The notes below the pieces were generated by a model that made no database searches, was not told where the DNA came from, and saw only the letters and a program-made list of their open reading frames with translations. A stretch of DNA of 64,000 nt from Alviniconcha marisindica (taxonomy: Eukaryota; Mollusca; Gastropoda; Provannidae): assembly GCA_018857735.1 (NCBI GenBank), contig JABMCL010001960.1:609501-673500 (forward strand). Reading direction: 5' to 3'. Shown one piece after another: positions 1 through 13,400 of the stretch (position 1 is the stretch's first letter; each line of letters begins with the position of its first letter). The translations under genes were made by a program, and so were the position numbers.

Positions 1-428
1 AAAGTGGAGGAGGAACAGCAACACAGAGTGGAGGAGGAACAGCAACACAGAGTGGAGGAGGAGGAACAGCAGCACAAAGTGGAGGAAGAGGAGGAATAGC
101 AACACAGAGTGGAGGAGGAGGAATAGTAACACAGAGTGGAGGAGGAGGAATAGCAACACAGAGTGGAGGAGGAGGAATAGTAACACAGAGTAGAGGAGGA
201 GGAATAGCAACACAGAGTGGAGGAGGAGAAACAGCAACACAGAGTGGAGGAGGAGGAATAGCAACACATAATGGAGGAGGAGGAACAGCAACACAGAGTG
301 GAGGAGGAGGAGGAATAGCAACACAGAGTGGAGGAGGAGGAGGAATAACAACACAGAGTGGAGGAAGAGGAGGAATAGCAACACAGAGTGGAGGAGGAGG
401 AGGAATAGCAACACAGAGTGGAGGAGGA
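1..428. repeat. 27-30 bp minisatellite, left edge
   Basis: About 15 tandem units built on aacacagagtggaggagg plus a variable number of gga steps and then aatagc or aacagc. Units differ mainly in the number of gga triplets and in tag versus cag. The array runs off the left edge and stops at about 428, where the text becomes non-repetitive. No coding role is seen. Confidence 0.95.
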
Positions 429-623
429 CTCCGGTGACCCAGTAATCCTGGGTCCGTCGGCCCCGGGATGTGAAGCGGCAACAGATAATGATAATAATAC
501 GAATGAATACTTACGTACTATATCTTTTACTCATGCGTATAGCCGTGAAAGACACAAGCACGCATACACACCGATCCCCCCACCCACCCCTACCCCACCC
601 CCCACCCCTACCCCAACCCCACC

Positions 624-666
<43 letters not shown>

Positions 667-1099
667 ACGTGCGCACGCGCATACGTATCTCAGCGCAAAC
701 CAGACACAAAGTCCCGCCACGTTTGGCTTGAAAAAACAACAACAGAACTGTAGCTTCCATAAGAGTGCGTGTGGTTTGTGTGTTGACTGCAGTTGTTTAC
801 TGTCTCAGGCCTGCCAGTTCAGCCGCATGTCCGAACCACAGTCAAAGTCCGGGGCCACTCAATGATCACTGGTATAAAGCGCACGGTCCGCAGACTGCAC
901 ACAACTATCCCTATCCAACTAGCAACGTCAACACCTCGCCCCGCTCGAAACTAGCCCACTTTATCACCTGGGTTAATACAGTACTTTTATTACCTGGAGA
1001 GAAGCAACATACCAAAGAACTTTTGCCTGTTCCTGTTCTCACTCAGCTTCACAGGAAGCTTGTAAGTCCCAGTTGTGTAGTTTTGTGCAGTGAAGTGAG
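429..1099 (+). other. Upstream region of FMO-A
   Basis: No gene was recognised here. It holds a C-rich tract (about 578-625), a CA microsatellite (626-664) and then ordinary sequence up to the FMO-A start codon. A tttgtgcag directly before tgaagtgag-ATG could be the acceptor of a 5' UTR intron, so the true promoter may lie further left. No TATA box was confidently placed. Confidence 0.45.
626..664. repeat. (CA)n microsatellite
   Basis: An uninterrupted run of about 18 CA repeats follows a C-rich tract. The short open frames across it, on both strands, arise from the repeat. Confidence 0.95.
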
Positions 1100-1484
1100 A
1101 TGTCCAAACGGGTAGCCATCATCGGAGGTGGGTGCAGCGGTCTGGCTGCCATCAAATGCTGTGTAGACGAGGGACTGGAACCGGTGTGCTTTGAGCGCAC
1201 GGATGAAGTGGGAGGTCTGTGGAAGTACACCCAGCAAGTGCAGGACGGCCATGCTTGTGTGATGCGTTCCACTGTGATCAACACCAGCAAGGAGATGATG
1301 TGCTACAGTGACTACCCCATTCCCAAACACTATCCCAACTTTATGCACAACTCGATGGTGTGGCAGTACTTCAAGGACTTCGCCAAACAGTTCCAGCTCA
1401 ACCAGTACATCCGTTACAACGTTGAGGTCATCATGGTCACACCCGCGCCGGGCTTTGACAGCACTGGTAGATGGAACTTGAAAT
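1100..1484 (+). CDS. FMO: FMO-A exon 1 (FAD-binding Rossmann part)
   Basis: Encodes residues 1-128 plus one base of codon 129 (phase 1). Contains GGGCSG (9-14), E32 and EVGGLW (36-41). The donor is aaat|gtaagt. It differs from FMO-B exon 1 by about 5 of 385 bases, yet the bases just outside the exon do not match. Confidence 0.93.
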
Positions 1485-4400
1485 GTAAGTCCTATCCGTT
1501 CTGCTGGCATTTTACCTCATATAATATGCTACCTGGTTTGTAGCATCTGGACGAATCAGCTTCAGATCTGAATCTGGACACAAACTGTTGTGACCATGTT
1601 GCTTTACGTCCACAGAAGCGAGGTTGCTTATTATTGAGGACGGGGTGTGTGTGTGTGTGGAGGGGGGGGGGGGGGGGAAGGCTGGACCGCGGATACCGCC
1701 AGAAAAAGACCGGAGAGACCGTGGATCGCCGCCAGAACAATGGAAGTGTTAAGGCGCTGTCCCCTCGCCATTGCGCAGCGACTAGTGCACTGCGTGATTG
1801 CTGTTTGAACTGCCGTGCTGGGCAGAGTCACAAGGACGATGTTGAGGAACATGAAGCGAAAGAACATGAAGCGAAAGAAGTCCAACTTTCGCAGCCCATC
1901 TCCACCTCCCTCCTCTTGATCTCGCCTGGAACCCTGAGTAGTATGTGTGACTGTTGATCGCTTTTATAGCGGTATCCTCCGCTCACGAGCAGACCATGCT
2001 CCATGAAGAGACTCACTGCGCTCGCATGTGATTCGACATAAGCGACTAGCTTTTTATAGCGCGTTTTTGAATAGCCACCCAAGTGATGTACTTACAGCGC
2101 TGACATGGCTCGTGCCATGTGAAACTGCAGCCGTCTCGGCGCGTTCTGTGTACACCATACAACCATGCACCATGCCACCTCATGCAAAACCACATACGTG
2201 AGGTGTATGCGCATTTAGCTATAACCTCCACTTGCACATTAGGCAGAATGACCGAGATGTTTTATGTGCTACTGCAATAACACGGGTGGTGGAACGGATA
2301 CCGAAATAAGGGTCAGCACAGAAAGTTGACCCTGGAGAAGAAAATTCTCCCGTCGCCCCTGCAGGGACTCGAACCCTCGACCTTTTAATCACGAGTCCGG
2401 CGCTCTAACCACTGAGCTATCGCCTTACTTATAAGCCTCATGCATTTGCCGATTAACAATAATGCATACCTTCGTGACTTGGCCCGGTGCTTTTTGTCAG
2501 TCATTTGTGCAGTCATTTTACGAGCATATCCGCTGAAGGGTACATGTGCCTTGGACTTCGTGCTACGCAAATTAATCCATTGTTACAATGAAATGAACAA
2601 CAACATTGTGTTTCACTTTTAATACTGATTAAGAATTTTAGGCTGACATAAAAAATCACCAGATGTGTTAGTTTTTAATCCCGATGTGGCGATCGACGAC
2701 TGTGCCTGACAAAATCTTTAAACGTGCAGAGTTTTCTTTGTTTGGTTGTCTTATTTCGTTCTGTGTAGGCGACCAACTTCTTTTCACAGAAGTATAAGCC
2801 CACACTGAGAGGGGATGTGCATGTTTGTTGTTGATGTTGATAGCTTTTACAGTGCGCTATTCTCCGCTTTCGAGTAGACTCACTGCGCTCTTGTCATAAT
2901 TATGTGATTATGAATGCGTGATGTAACCTTCTTTTCTTCATAGCGTGTTTTTGAATATATCCATAGAAGTGGTGTACTTACAGCGCTATTTGGTTGATGC
3001 ATAGTGCCATGTGAAGTTGCTGCCGTCTCAGCACCTGTTCTGTGTACACCATACAATCATATACTAGTTTACAGTGTCACTTCGTACAAAGCCACATATA
3101 CATATATGCATGTTTGTCAGTTTAGCTGTAACCTGCCACCTGCACTTTTGGCAGAATGACCGGACCTTTTACATGCTACTGCAGTAACACGGGGGTGGAA
3201 CGGATACTGCAGGAGGAGTCAGCACAGAAAGTTGACCCTGGAGAAGAAAATTCTCCCTCCACTCCTGTTCTGGCATCCAACCCTCGACCTTCCGATCACA
3301 AGTCCGGCACTCCACCACTGAGTTATCCCCGCCGTTATTTCAAAGTTATTTTAGTTCTCATATTTTAACGTCCCGCAACATAGGGTCACATCATGATGAA
3401 TTACACATTCAAATGTTTTCTTCTGTTTTCACCATTAGCATTAGTTGCACAGTAAACTGCAGTTAAATATAACCTTTAAAAAATATTTTGTTTGGTATCG
3501 TTGCCAACTACTGGACAGTGCTGGATCACAAGAGTGGGGAAGAAAGCCTGGAGACATTTGATGCAGTGTTGGTCTGCACGGGTCACCACGCAGAAAAACA
3601 TGAGCCGACATTCTCAGGTCTGGCTGACTTCAAGGGGGAGGTGCTGCACTCCCATGACTACAGGGAGCCCTCAAGGTTCGCTGGCAAGCGCATCCTCATC
3701 ATTGGCATTGGAAACTCTGGGGGTGATATGGCGGTGGAGCTGAGTAGACAGGGACAGGTCAGTCAGATTTCACCACAAACACCATAAGTGTTCAACAAAG
3801 ATTGTTACTACTTCTTCAACGTGTCAGACTAGACCCATCAGATCCCATGAAACCCTGCAGCCAAGCTGACTGATTCCGGTCTCATGATTTTCCATTGACA
3901 TAATTCCTGCGGTTGATTGTTTCAAGTTATCTTCTCCAAACTCTTTGTGGTTGCAAGTATAATGTAATGTATCTTATAAGTGTGCCTTTTTTCTTTCTTT
4001 TCTTAATCCCCCCCCCCCCCCCTTCCTTGAGGCTACTTCTGGTGGTACATAGTTTTTTTCTTCTCCAGGTGTTTCTGAGTACCCGGCGTGGTACTTGGGT
4101 GATCAATCGCGTCAGTGACACGGGCGGCTTGCCTATAGACATTGTCCATACACAGCGTGTGAAGCTGTTCCTGGCCAACAAGTCGCCCCCTGCCCTGCTC
4201 GGCGCCATCATCAAGAGGTACTTGAACCAGCGCCTGGACCACGACCTGTACAGCCTTACACCCCAGTACCCGCCCATGGCCCAGCACCCCATGGTGAACG
4301 ACGACCTGGGCAATCGCATCGCCTGTGGCAGCATCAAGATCAAGACTGATGTCAGACAGTTCACAGCTGCCGGTGTGGAGTTTGCGGATGGGTCTTTTGA

Positions 4401-7400
4401 AGACGACATTGAGATGGTGAGTTTTCAGATTGAATACATTGTTTGTTCTGGTCAAAGCGACCCACCTTTGAATGTAGTATCAGACAGTTTCTCTTTTTAT
4501 TCACCTGTTGCCTTTTGCTACTGATTTTCATATTTTGTAAATTGCATTGGACAAAATATGAGTATGGGGGAAAGTGAAAATACAAAATGTGAAAATGTGT
4601 TTCAATATCAAGGTTATTTCCAGGATCTTGTAAGTCATTTTTCCTTTTTTGGTTGCTTATGTGTAAAAGTAATCATAATGTTCCTTCGCTAGTTAACCCT
4701 CAGAGACCCAAGCACGCTTCAAGCAGAGAGAAAATTATGGTGAAACTTGGCGTGGAAGCATAAATTGGCCCTAATATTTCATTCCACACACTGACTTTTT
4801 CTAAAATGACATTAACCTAGATTTCCAAAGTGTCCCACCACTGGGACCCCATAGGGTTAGTGTGGTCGTAACATTTTGTGAAGACACTATCTTCTGAACT
4901 GATCAACCTGTTGTAACCAAACTTGGCATAGAGGTGCATTACCGGAATCTAGAGTCATACGCAACAAAAAAGTTGATTTGTTCAAGGTCCAAGTCACAGT
5001 GATAGCTCACATAAAAATCATGACTTTCTCTACTCTTCTGGACTACTTATTTCTTGGTATAATTATTGTCACAATTTTAATCCTCTTGAAGGTCATAATG
5101 CTGGTCCATAATTTCAGCCTTTTAGACCTTTTTCTTTTCTTTAACCAAGCGATGCATCATAGAAAGCCAAAGTGTCATGCTGAAGATTGGTTTGGTATAT
5201 CCAAAATCAAAGTCACAGTGAGGGTTCATGTATCAAAATATGACTACATGTTTCAAACAAATTGTCCAGAACCACATATCTTTTCAAATAAAGTCAAGCC
5301 AATATACTTTAATCATCCCTCACAGGGCAATTCAGCTAACTACCAAGGCTAACTAATTTATAAAAATAAAAATAAAAAGTAAAAAGAACATCAGAGCAGT
5401 ATCAAAAGCATTTAAACTGATAGCAATAAACAGACATACTGGATTCGAATTTTTTTAAATCAGAAAAGGAAATCCACAATACAAGTTATCACAGCAGCCC
5501 ACTATATATCCCTCTAGCCCACCTCCCCGGACACTACACACAGACACACACCCACACATACATACTCCTCACCAACCTACAAAGGCAACCAAAACTGGAA
5601 TGGCGATAAACCTTTACAAGGCAGGATGTTTTGTAAAAATATTGCTTTGCTGATTCAAGTTCAAGGTCATAGCAAAGGATCATTCATGGAAATTACGAAC
5701 CTTTGTTGTGACCTTGACCTCGAAAACCAATCTTGCCACAAAGCAATGATGATGATGATGATGATGATACACCATCAAATTTAGTTTGACTGCAAAAGGA
5801 TCAGCAGTTGAGTAGATTTCGTAGAAACAGTCCTAATCTGTTTTTATGACCCCTCACTGTGATTTGGACCTTGAAGATAGCAGATCAGTCTCTTCGAATG
5901 TCACTCCGGTTCATGTTGATGCAAAGTATCCTTTCAAACGTTTCAATACTTCAGACGATATTATACGGAGAACATTTTTTTTATATGAGCCTTACTATGA
6001 GCTTGACCTTTGCGGTAGCAGATCACTCTTGGCCCTGACACTACGGCTCCCAATGATGCATCTACACACCAAGTTTGGTGACAAAAGGCCCACCTAAACT
6101 GATCTTTGATAGGTTCTTTGCGCTGTTTGCTGTTGTTTTCTTCACACAGTTCTGCCATAGAACAATAAAGCGACACCAAAATGGAATAGACCATGAGCTG
6201 ATGAGTGTTTTCCCTTAAAAGCACGGAGTAGGTCAGAATATAGCCAAGTATGCTTAGTCAGTGCCATAATTTCTTCCTTGTCCTAATTTCCGCTTCCCCG
6301 GTCCATTCACCTTCTTTTTCTTTCTCAAATCCTCTCCATACTTTTCAGTTGCGTTAGTCTTGGCTGAAGCGAATTCCCGCGTTAGCCTGCGAAATAAAAT
6401 AGATCACACTGCTCATAGTCAATTGATTTAAGCCGGTTCTCATGTTGAGTGCCTGCAGAATATAAATAGGCACCAAAACGTGTGTTACTGTGAGTAGATT
6501 TCGTAGAAACAGTCCTAATCTGTTTTTATGACCCCTCACTGTGCTTTGGAGGTTAAAGGTGATTTAGACTTACTTGTGATCTGATCAATTGTTCTTTAAT
6601 TTTGTACTGAATGCGTTACAGGGAATCTGTCTGGAAGTATCTTTTGCAGTTGTAGATAGTGATATGTGCTAATTATTGACTGTTTTGGCTGGGATGTTTG
6701 CTATTGATTGTGTTCTGTGTAGAACAGTGAGCCAGCTTTTTGCTCGTAAGAAACTGTGATTGTGATTTGTGCGAAGTGACCTTGTGCGGTTGACAAGGCA
6801 TACAAATCCAAGAACTAAATAACTTAAACATATGCAATGATCCAGTCCTGATATGGTGGATGAAATATATGAGTATATATATATCGAATCTGCATGGGAA
6901 TCACACATTGTACTACTTTATGAATGACTGCAGAATTATTTTGAAACAAAAGAACCCATCGGAAGGGAGCGATGTAAGATCCTCCAAAAAGCGAGAACAT
7001 CAAATCCGTCAGCAACCACAATGCTAGCTGTTGCCCAGTGACATATGTCTTTTTTGTGAAAAGACTTGAATACAAGGAAACAACATGTTGAAAACATTAG
7101 TCAAATGTATGGCAAAAACAGCTGAAGATTCTGCCAAAGAAGCAACCAAAAGAAAACAAGATCAGCACATCCTTTTGAAGGTGCAAGATACTGACTTGGC
7201 TGCTCGAGAAGCACATTACCATGCCACCTGTCAGAGAGATTACACTCGAGAGGATGACAGACACCAGGAAACCATCAAAGACACTAAAACCATTGAAGAG
7301 CAAGCTTCCAACAAGACCATATAAAATTATTTTCAGTACATTGTTCAGTATGTTATCGTTTAGAGATAAAGAGATTACCACGTTAAGGAAAAATTACGAA

Positions 7401-10400
7401 ACTGGAACATTCTATGCATCTTCTCTGTTAAGGTAAATAAGTGATAGATGTCAACAAAATGTGTCAACACGTCTTATCCTTGTTGAACAGTCACAGTGCC
7501 ACCATGCAGAGATGCATTGATAACGCACATCGAAAGGGCCAGCTTTGAAACACTCTTGATATTCCGCAGTTAAGGCAACTAAAACCATTCCTCAAGCAGA
7601 TGGCCATGGATTGCATACTGTGAATGGAAAAGTGGGAGGTAAACTGGACAGACTGTCTCTTCATGCCGCAAGACCTGGCTGATATCTAGGTGGAGCAGCC
7701 CCAAAAGGAAGATGACTATCAAGAATACACAAAGCTTGAGAATCTTGATGGCTTCAGGTTTGAGGCTGGCATACATGTCTAAGCTGGACATGCATGCAGT
7801 GTCACTCAAAGTAAGGGATATTCAGGTTTGGCAACCGTCTATGGCACCGGCTTTGGTACCTGTCAGATAATTTCAGAAAGTCAATAATGATTTGTCAAAT
7901 CATTGACAGTGTGGACAATCACTTTGGTGAATATCTTCGACATTTCCTAGCTGTTCGTCTGTATTTTGGGCAGAATTGCAAAGCGCCTGCTGACTGTAAG
8001 CTGATACATGAAACTGTCCAGCAGTTACATGCTGAATTAAGCCAAACCAGAGATGCGATCCGGTGGCATCAGGCTCCTAAACCTAAACTGTTTTACTGAG
8101 ACATAACAAAGGCAAAACTGGTAAGTTTTACATACATCGGGCATGTTTCTTGCCTATCTTCCATGGGGTATAGAGTACTGTGGAACCGATTTCATGTTAA
8201 ATGGAGGTAGACCAGTGAATAAGTCAGCACCTGCAGCGGTTTTGTGGAAGTAGTTTATTGAGGTTTGAACATATGTGCATTTTTGTAAAAGGTTGCTTAA
8301 CTTTTGAACTTGAGTATATTCTATTCCGTGACGTCATCCATTAATGTAGGTGTTAATCAAACATTTTCTGTGATTCTCTTAGTCGCCATGATACATTTGG
8401 TAAATGAAGCACTTTTGTTCAATATTTTTACACGAGCATTGTAAACAGTTATGCAACGTCACATTCTTTATTTTTTAATCTTCATTAATCCCACACGCGT
8501 AATTCAGGCCACCACACCTGGGTAAGACAACAGCAACTGCAAGAGCAGTGCTACCCATTGATACCAGCATGTGCAGTATTTTTGTGCGTCCAAAGAATGG
8601 TATAGCTGCCTGTTGTTTGGGATTTGCAGGGGACACGCCCATTTTAATACATGCGATTAAGCTGCTATGTACCATCTCAGATAATCCCTAAAAGCAGAGT
8701 AGTTCATCTTGCAGACAAGCAGATATTGAAAAGACAAAATCATGACTCCAAAAATCCCCAGGGTGAGGGAGGGTTTCGATACCTGGCCCATGGACTAGAA
8801 AGCATGGCAGTTTGCAAAAACAAAACTGCTAATTATCACACATGAAGGACCATGAATATGCTCACTTTATGTTCCTTTGGAAGTCTTCTATGCTTCTGAA
8901 ATATTGAGAAAGAACAATTTTGTTTTCCCATGTTTCCGAAACCAGTGATTTTTCTGAGGGTTAAAAAAAAAGGTGCGTTGTTGCAGAAAATGTGCATGGT
9001 TTAGTTTCTTCCTTTTGTTACATGTTCTATTCACACGCACGCACGCACATGGATTTTTTCTTAGCCGTTTTGACCCACCCTTTTTGTTTTTCTTCACACA
9101 GTTCAAATTTAGGGTAAACATACCTACCCCCTGCTCAAGCATTACAATGATCCATTTTGATTGTGGATGTTTATATCAAAAACAGAAACTGTTTTCGGAG
9201 GCGGGTACGTGCAACATATGTTTGTAAACAAAAAGTCCATGTATGTTGGTCAAAACGATTGACCAAAAATTGCTGTATAAAGCAGGTCATCAGTCAGTGT
9301 TGCATTCATGTTGTTTGTATAGCTGGTTTTTAAACGACAAAAAGATCAAGTGAACTTCAAACAAACTGAAAGAAATGCCATAGTGTGTTAACACTGACCG
9401 ATTCTTTGTTCTGCACTGTGTTGATCTGACACTACAGAATAGCACGTGCACTGTGTGCATGGTTCCGATTGGACACTGTGTGGCTGCATGTTCACAGGTG
9501 GTGCTGGCCACAGGCTACAAGTTTGGCTTCCCCTTCATAAACAAGTCTGTGGTGGATGTGAAAGAGAACCGACTGCCATTCTACAAGTACATGTTCCCCC
9601 CAGACCTTAGACATCCAACCCTGGCCATCATTGGTTGCATCCAGCCTCTGGGGGCCATCATGCCTATCTCTGAACTGCAGTGTCGTCTGGCCACCAGGGT
9701 CTTCAAGGTGAATTTACTTATGTTGCATATGTCGTGCTTAATAGAAACAATCTAAAACAAATTTAGGTTAATTTACACAAGTAGATTTGCCCTGTTGGGT
9801 TAATACGCACTATGCTTGCGTAACAATCGTATTACGTGCAATTGTGCGTGTTAGTTTAAAGGAACTAGATCTTCCCATGCTAAACTTCCCGCGTGCTCAG
9901 AGCAGGATAAAAGAACATGATACACAGTAAACGTTTTGTGATAGAATGTGCCGTTGATTTTATGTATTTTATGTTGACTTTTTGGACACCATCACTAACT
10001 TTCACCAGCTCATTATTGCATTGTGTGCTCTTTTGCTGACATCACTTTAAGGGTCTTCTTGCTGTCCCGAATCGGAAACTCTCAATTTTGAGTACAGATC
10101 ACGGAAGAAATACGTGTAGGTTTAATTTTTGTCATCGATTGTTTCTTTAAATTTTACTGATTATTATTATTGCTGTTGTTGTTATATTATTATTCTCTAC
10201 TGTTTGCCCAAACTTACTTCAAATTCATCATCTGTACATGGAGAACAGCATAAAAAAGTATGGACATCGAGTGATAAATGACTGAAGATACCAAGACGGT
10301 CAAAATGTCATCGCTATCACCACGATCTGGAAATGGCAAGCGAGAAGAATGCAGCGTTTGATGCGTGACCGACATGTCAATACAAATCCCATATTAGTGA

Positions 10401-13400
10401 CGTGTCAGACAACAACCCGCAGCCGCAAGATGGAAGACGAACTTCATAGCAGTTTGAAACTGAGCGACAGACGTACACATAGGTTGGATAGGTTTTGATG
10501 TAATGTCCTGACTCCGTTGCTGGTAAGCTGAATCCCCAAACACATCCAGGGCATGCCAGACCCACAGAGATAAACTTCACACATGCCTAAAAGTTTTATC
10601 TCTGTTGAGTGAACTTCCGATGACGTATTGCAGCGTTTTAGAAAACAATGTAAACCCACGAGGAAAAGCGCAGTCTATTAAATTTTACTCCGGTCTGTTT
10701 TTAATTCACAATAATTGGAGTTTTGGGTTTGTTTTTGTTGTTGTTTGGTAAAATTACCCGACAGACACAAAAACACAACGACGCAACAGACAAATAATGA
10801 CTAAACTAACAAACAAAAAATATTTTTTTCACCAAACCTGAGAAGGCTATATATACTTCCTTTAAACACCCGACAGGTTGGCCCAGGTGGGTGTTTACAG
10901 CGACATAGATTTTGCGTGCATAAAACCGGAACAGTAGATGAAGAACTGAACTGAAATTAAACATTTCATGGTGATCTCAGTTTTACCAACAGCAGTGGTT
11001 TTACTCAGTTGCGTATTGACTAACACCAGCATAGCAGGCAAAATTTCAGTGAGAGGCAAATGACCTTCAGCTGCGGTTGATGTGTGGAAAAGGTGAAACA
11101 GCGTAACTCTTTACAGACGGGAGCCAAAAAGAAGAGTCCTGAAGGATATCAGTCTTTAAAACAGTGTGGTATGGTGCAGTTTGGAAACATCCAAAAATGA
11201 GTCGCCCATATATTGCCAGCCACTACGGTTGCACACTACTTTGACTGAGCTGTATAGCCTCACTAAACAGTGGGGATGACAGGGCCAAGCACCGATCATC
11301 AGGTCATCCACGCAGTTCGTGATGCAATAGCAGAACCTGTGTTAGCGGTGACTGACATTTCATCGAACCTTTAGCACAAATGTGTTATGTCATCGAACTG
11401 ACATTTTGTTGACTTTAAGCTGTTTCCACAGAACAGTATATTGCGATGCCCATTCCTCATGCTCAGTCTACTACAGTCTAACATCTGAACCTGATGCTCT
11501 CTTCTTCTTTAAAAAAACAACTGTCCAGACACCAGCTTACAACTTGCCACAATCACCATCCCTCAGCCGTATACTGACAACACCATTTTTTTGCAAGTTC
11601 GGCTCTCTTTGTTTTTTAGGCAGTGCAAAAGAGAATCTAATGCGGGTCGCACTGAACTTCATTAAAATGAAAAGTGGTAAACATTCAGTAACAAGCAATA
11701 CAACGTTTACTAGTTTTAGAGTGGATCTCTGCTCTCATTTGCAGAGAGGGAGAGAGGGCATTTGATCATGTGTTGCATCGACGAAGTGTCGTTCGGCAAA
11801 GTGTGCCAGCCACGAAGTGTTGTTGGATGAAGCATGCCATCCACGAATTATTCGTTCGGTGAAATGTGCCGTCGTTCGACGAAATGTTGGGTGTCCATAG
11901 CCCTTGTTTTCAGCAAAGCAAGAACTCCAGTGCGTAAGACAACTGGTATGCCTGTGATGTGTGGCTGATGCTATCAGAGGACTAGTGTTTGGACAGGAAA
12001 GGCTGAAGCAGTAAAGAGCTGCAGCCCACATGCCAGAATCAGCGAAGAAAAAACATCAACTTAAGGTGATCGGTGCATGTACATGACTGTGCGAATCCCT
12101 ATTTCACATGTCAGCAGACCATCACGTGCAACATTCTTGATGTAGATGAGGTGCAGAGAAAACAAGGAGCTCTGAACACTCAACTAGTTACAGTTGTGCA
12201 AACAAATTATTTTATCAGTTCAAGACTAGCCACAAAAAGTACACCTGTCGCTTCCAAAAATGTAATTGCCGATGGGACTGTGCTATAAACAGATGAAGAT
12301 GCAGTGAAGCACAAAATGAAACGCAATTCACACTGTCATCCCAGAAACACGTTCTGTAAAAATCATGCCTGGATGCGATAATCAGAGAAAGAGAGAGATT
12401 TAACCTAATCTCTGCCCTGCAAAACAAATAAACTTCACTCTGTGTGTGGGTGGGGGGTGGGGGTATTGATGTTTCAGCAAAATCTGAACCAGTGGAAAAG
12501 AAAGTGTAATGTGTGTGGGTGGGTGTGGGTGTGTGCGCGCGCACGCGCGCGTGCACATGCATGCATGCGAGCGTATATGTGACCATTTCTGTTTGAAGCA
12601 ATTTGTACCATTTATCAGCTCAAGTTCGTCACAACCTGCATGAGCATGTGCACAGTGTATGGCAGTGGTGTTTGTTGTCTGATGCAGGGGGACTTAAGCA
12701 TGTGCGTGGTGTATGGCAGTGGTGTCTGTTGTCCGGCACGCGGGGATGTAAGCATGGCACTGATGTCTGTGTTGTCTGATGCAGGCGGACGTAAGCAAGG
12801 CAGTGGTGTCTGCGTTGTCTAACGCAGAGGGACGCAAGCATGTGTGTGGCGTATGGCAGTGGTGTCTGTGTTGGGTGTCGCAGGAGGACAACGCACGCAA
12901 GGCAATGGTGTATGGCAGTGGCGTTTGTTGTCTGATGCAGGGGAACATAAGCATGTGCACGATGTATGGCAGTGGTGTTTGCTGTCTGACGCAGGGGGCG
13001 TAAGATTGTGCGGGGTGTATGGCAGTGATGTCTGTGTTGTTTGATGCAGGGGGACGTGAGCATGGCAGTGGTGTATGGCAATGGTGTCTATGTTGTCTGA
13101 CGCAGGGGGGCATGAGTATGTGCGTGGTGTATAGGTTGTCTGACACGGGGGCATGAGTATGTGCGTGGTGTCTGACACAGGGGGACGTGAAGCTGCCATC
13201 AGCCTCACAGATGTGGGAGGACATCCGCTACAAGGAAGCGGCTATGGCCAAACGCTACGTCAAGTCTCAGCGCCACACAATTCAGGTGGATTACGTCAAC
13301 TTCATGGATGAACTGGCGGAACTCAACGGATGTAAACCGGATTTTGGTGAGACACTAAAATAATGTATTTTAGGTGAGGTCATTTTCGGTGATGACGATG

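Larger units (their letters stand above)
4417..9497 (+). other. FMO-A intron 3, repeat-rich
   Basis: A 5.1-kb AT-rich intron. Contents: a short (atg)n/(gat)n run near 5745-5768, a 53-bp exact direct repeat (5809-5861 and 6491-6543), two ORF remnants (7085-7440, 7887-8099), and old repeats containing gaccttgacct-type text. Nothing was recognised in 4417-5700 or 8100-9497. Confidence 0.7.
9708..13180 (+). other. FMO-A intron 4
   Basis: A 3.5-kb intron. The region 9708-12400 holds no recognised gene; 11770-11890 has loose repeats of ttcg-g-aa-tgt words. A GT/GC alternating tract lies at 12440-12570 and the acceptor-derived minisatellite at 12640-13180. Confidence 0.7.

Noticed and set aside
1..428. 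CRISPR array
   Set aside because: Units are contiguous without unique spacers and the DNA is eukaryotic.
418..753. Open frames across the C-rich and CA tracts
   Set aside because: Composition follows the repeat (Pro/Thr/His strings) and no protein-like region is present.
2352..2424. Functional tRNA gene
   Set aside because: A and B boxes are present but the anticodon stem does not pair, and a related copy lies nearby; it is a repeat head.
12629..13224. Several long - strand frames rich in His/Cys/Thr
   Set aside because: They are translations of the minisatellite, open in several frames at once, which is typical of repeats.
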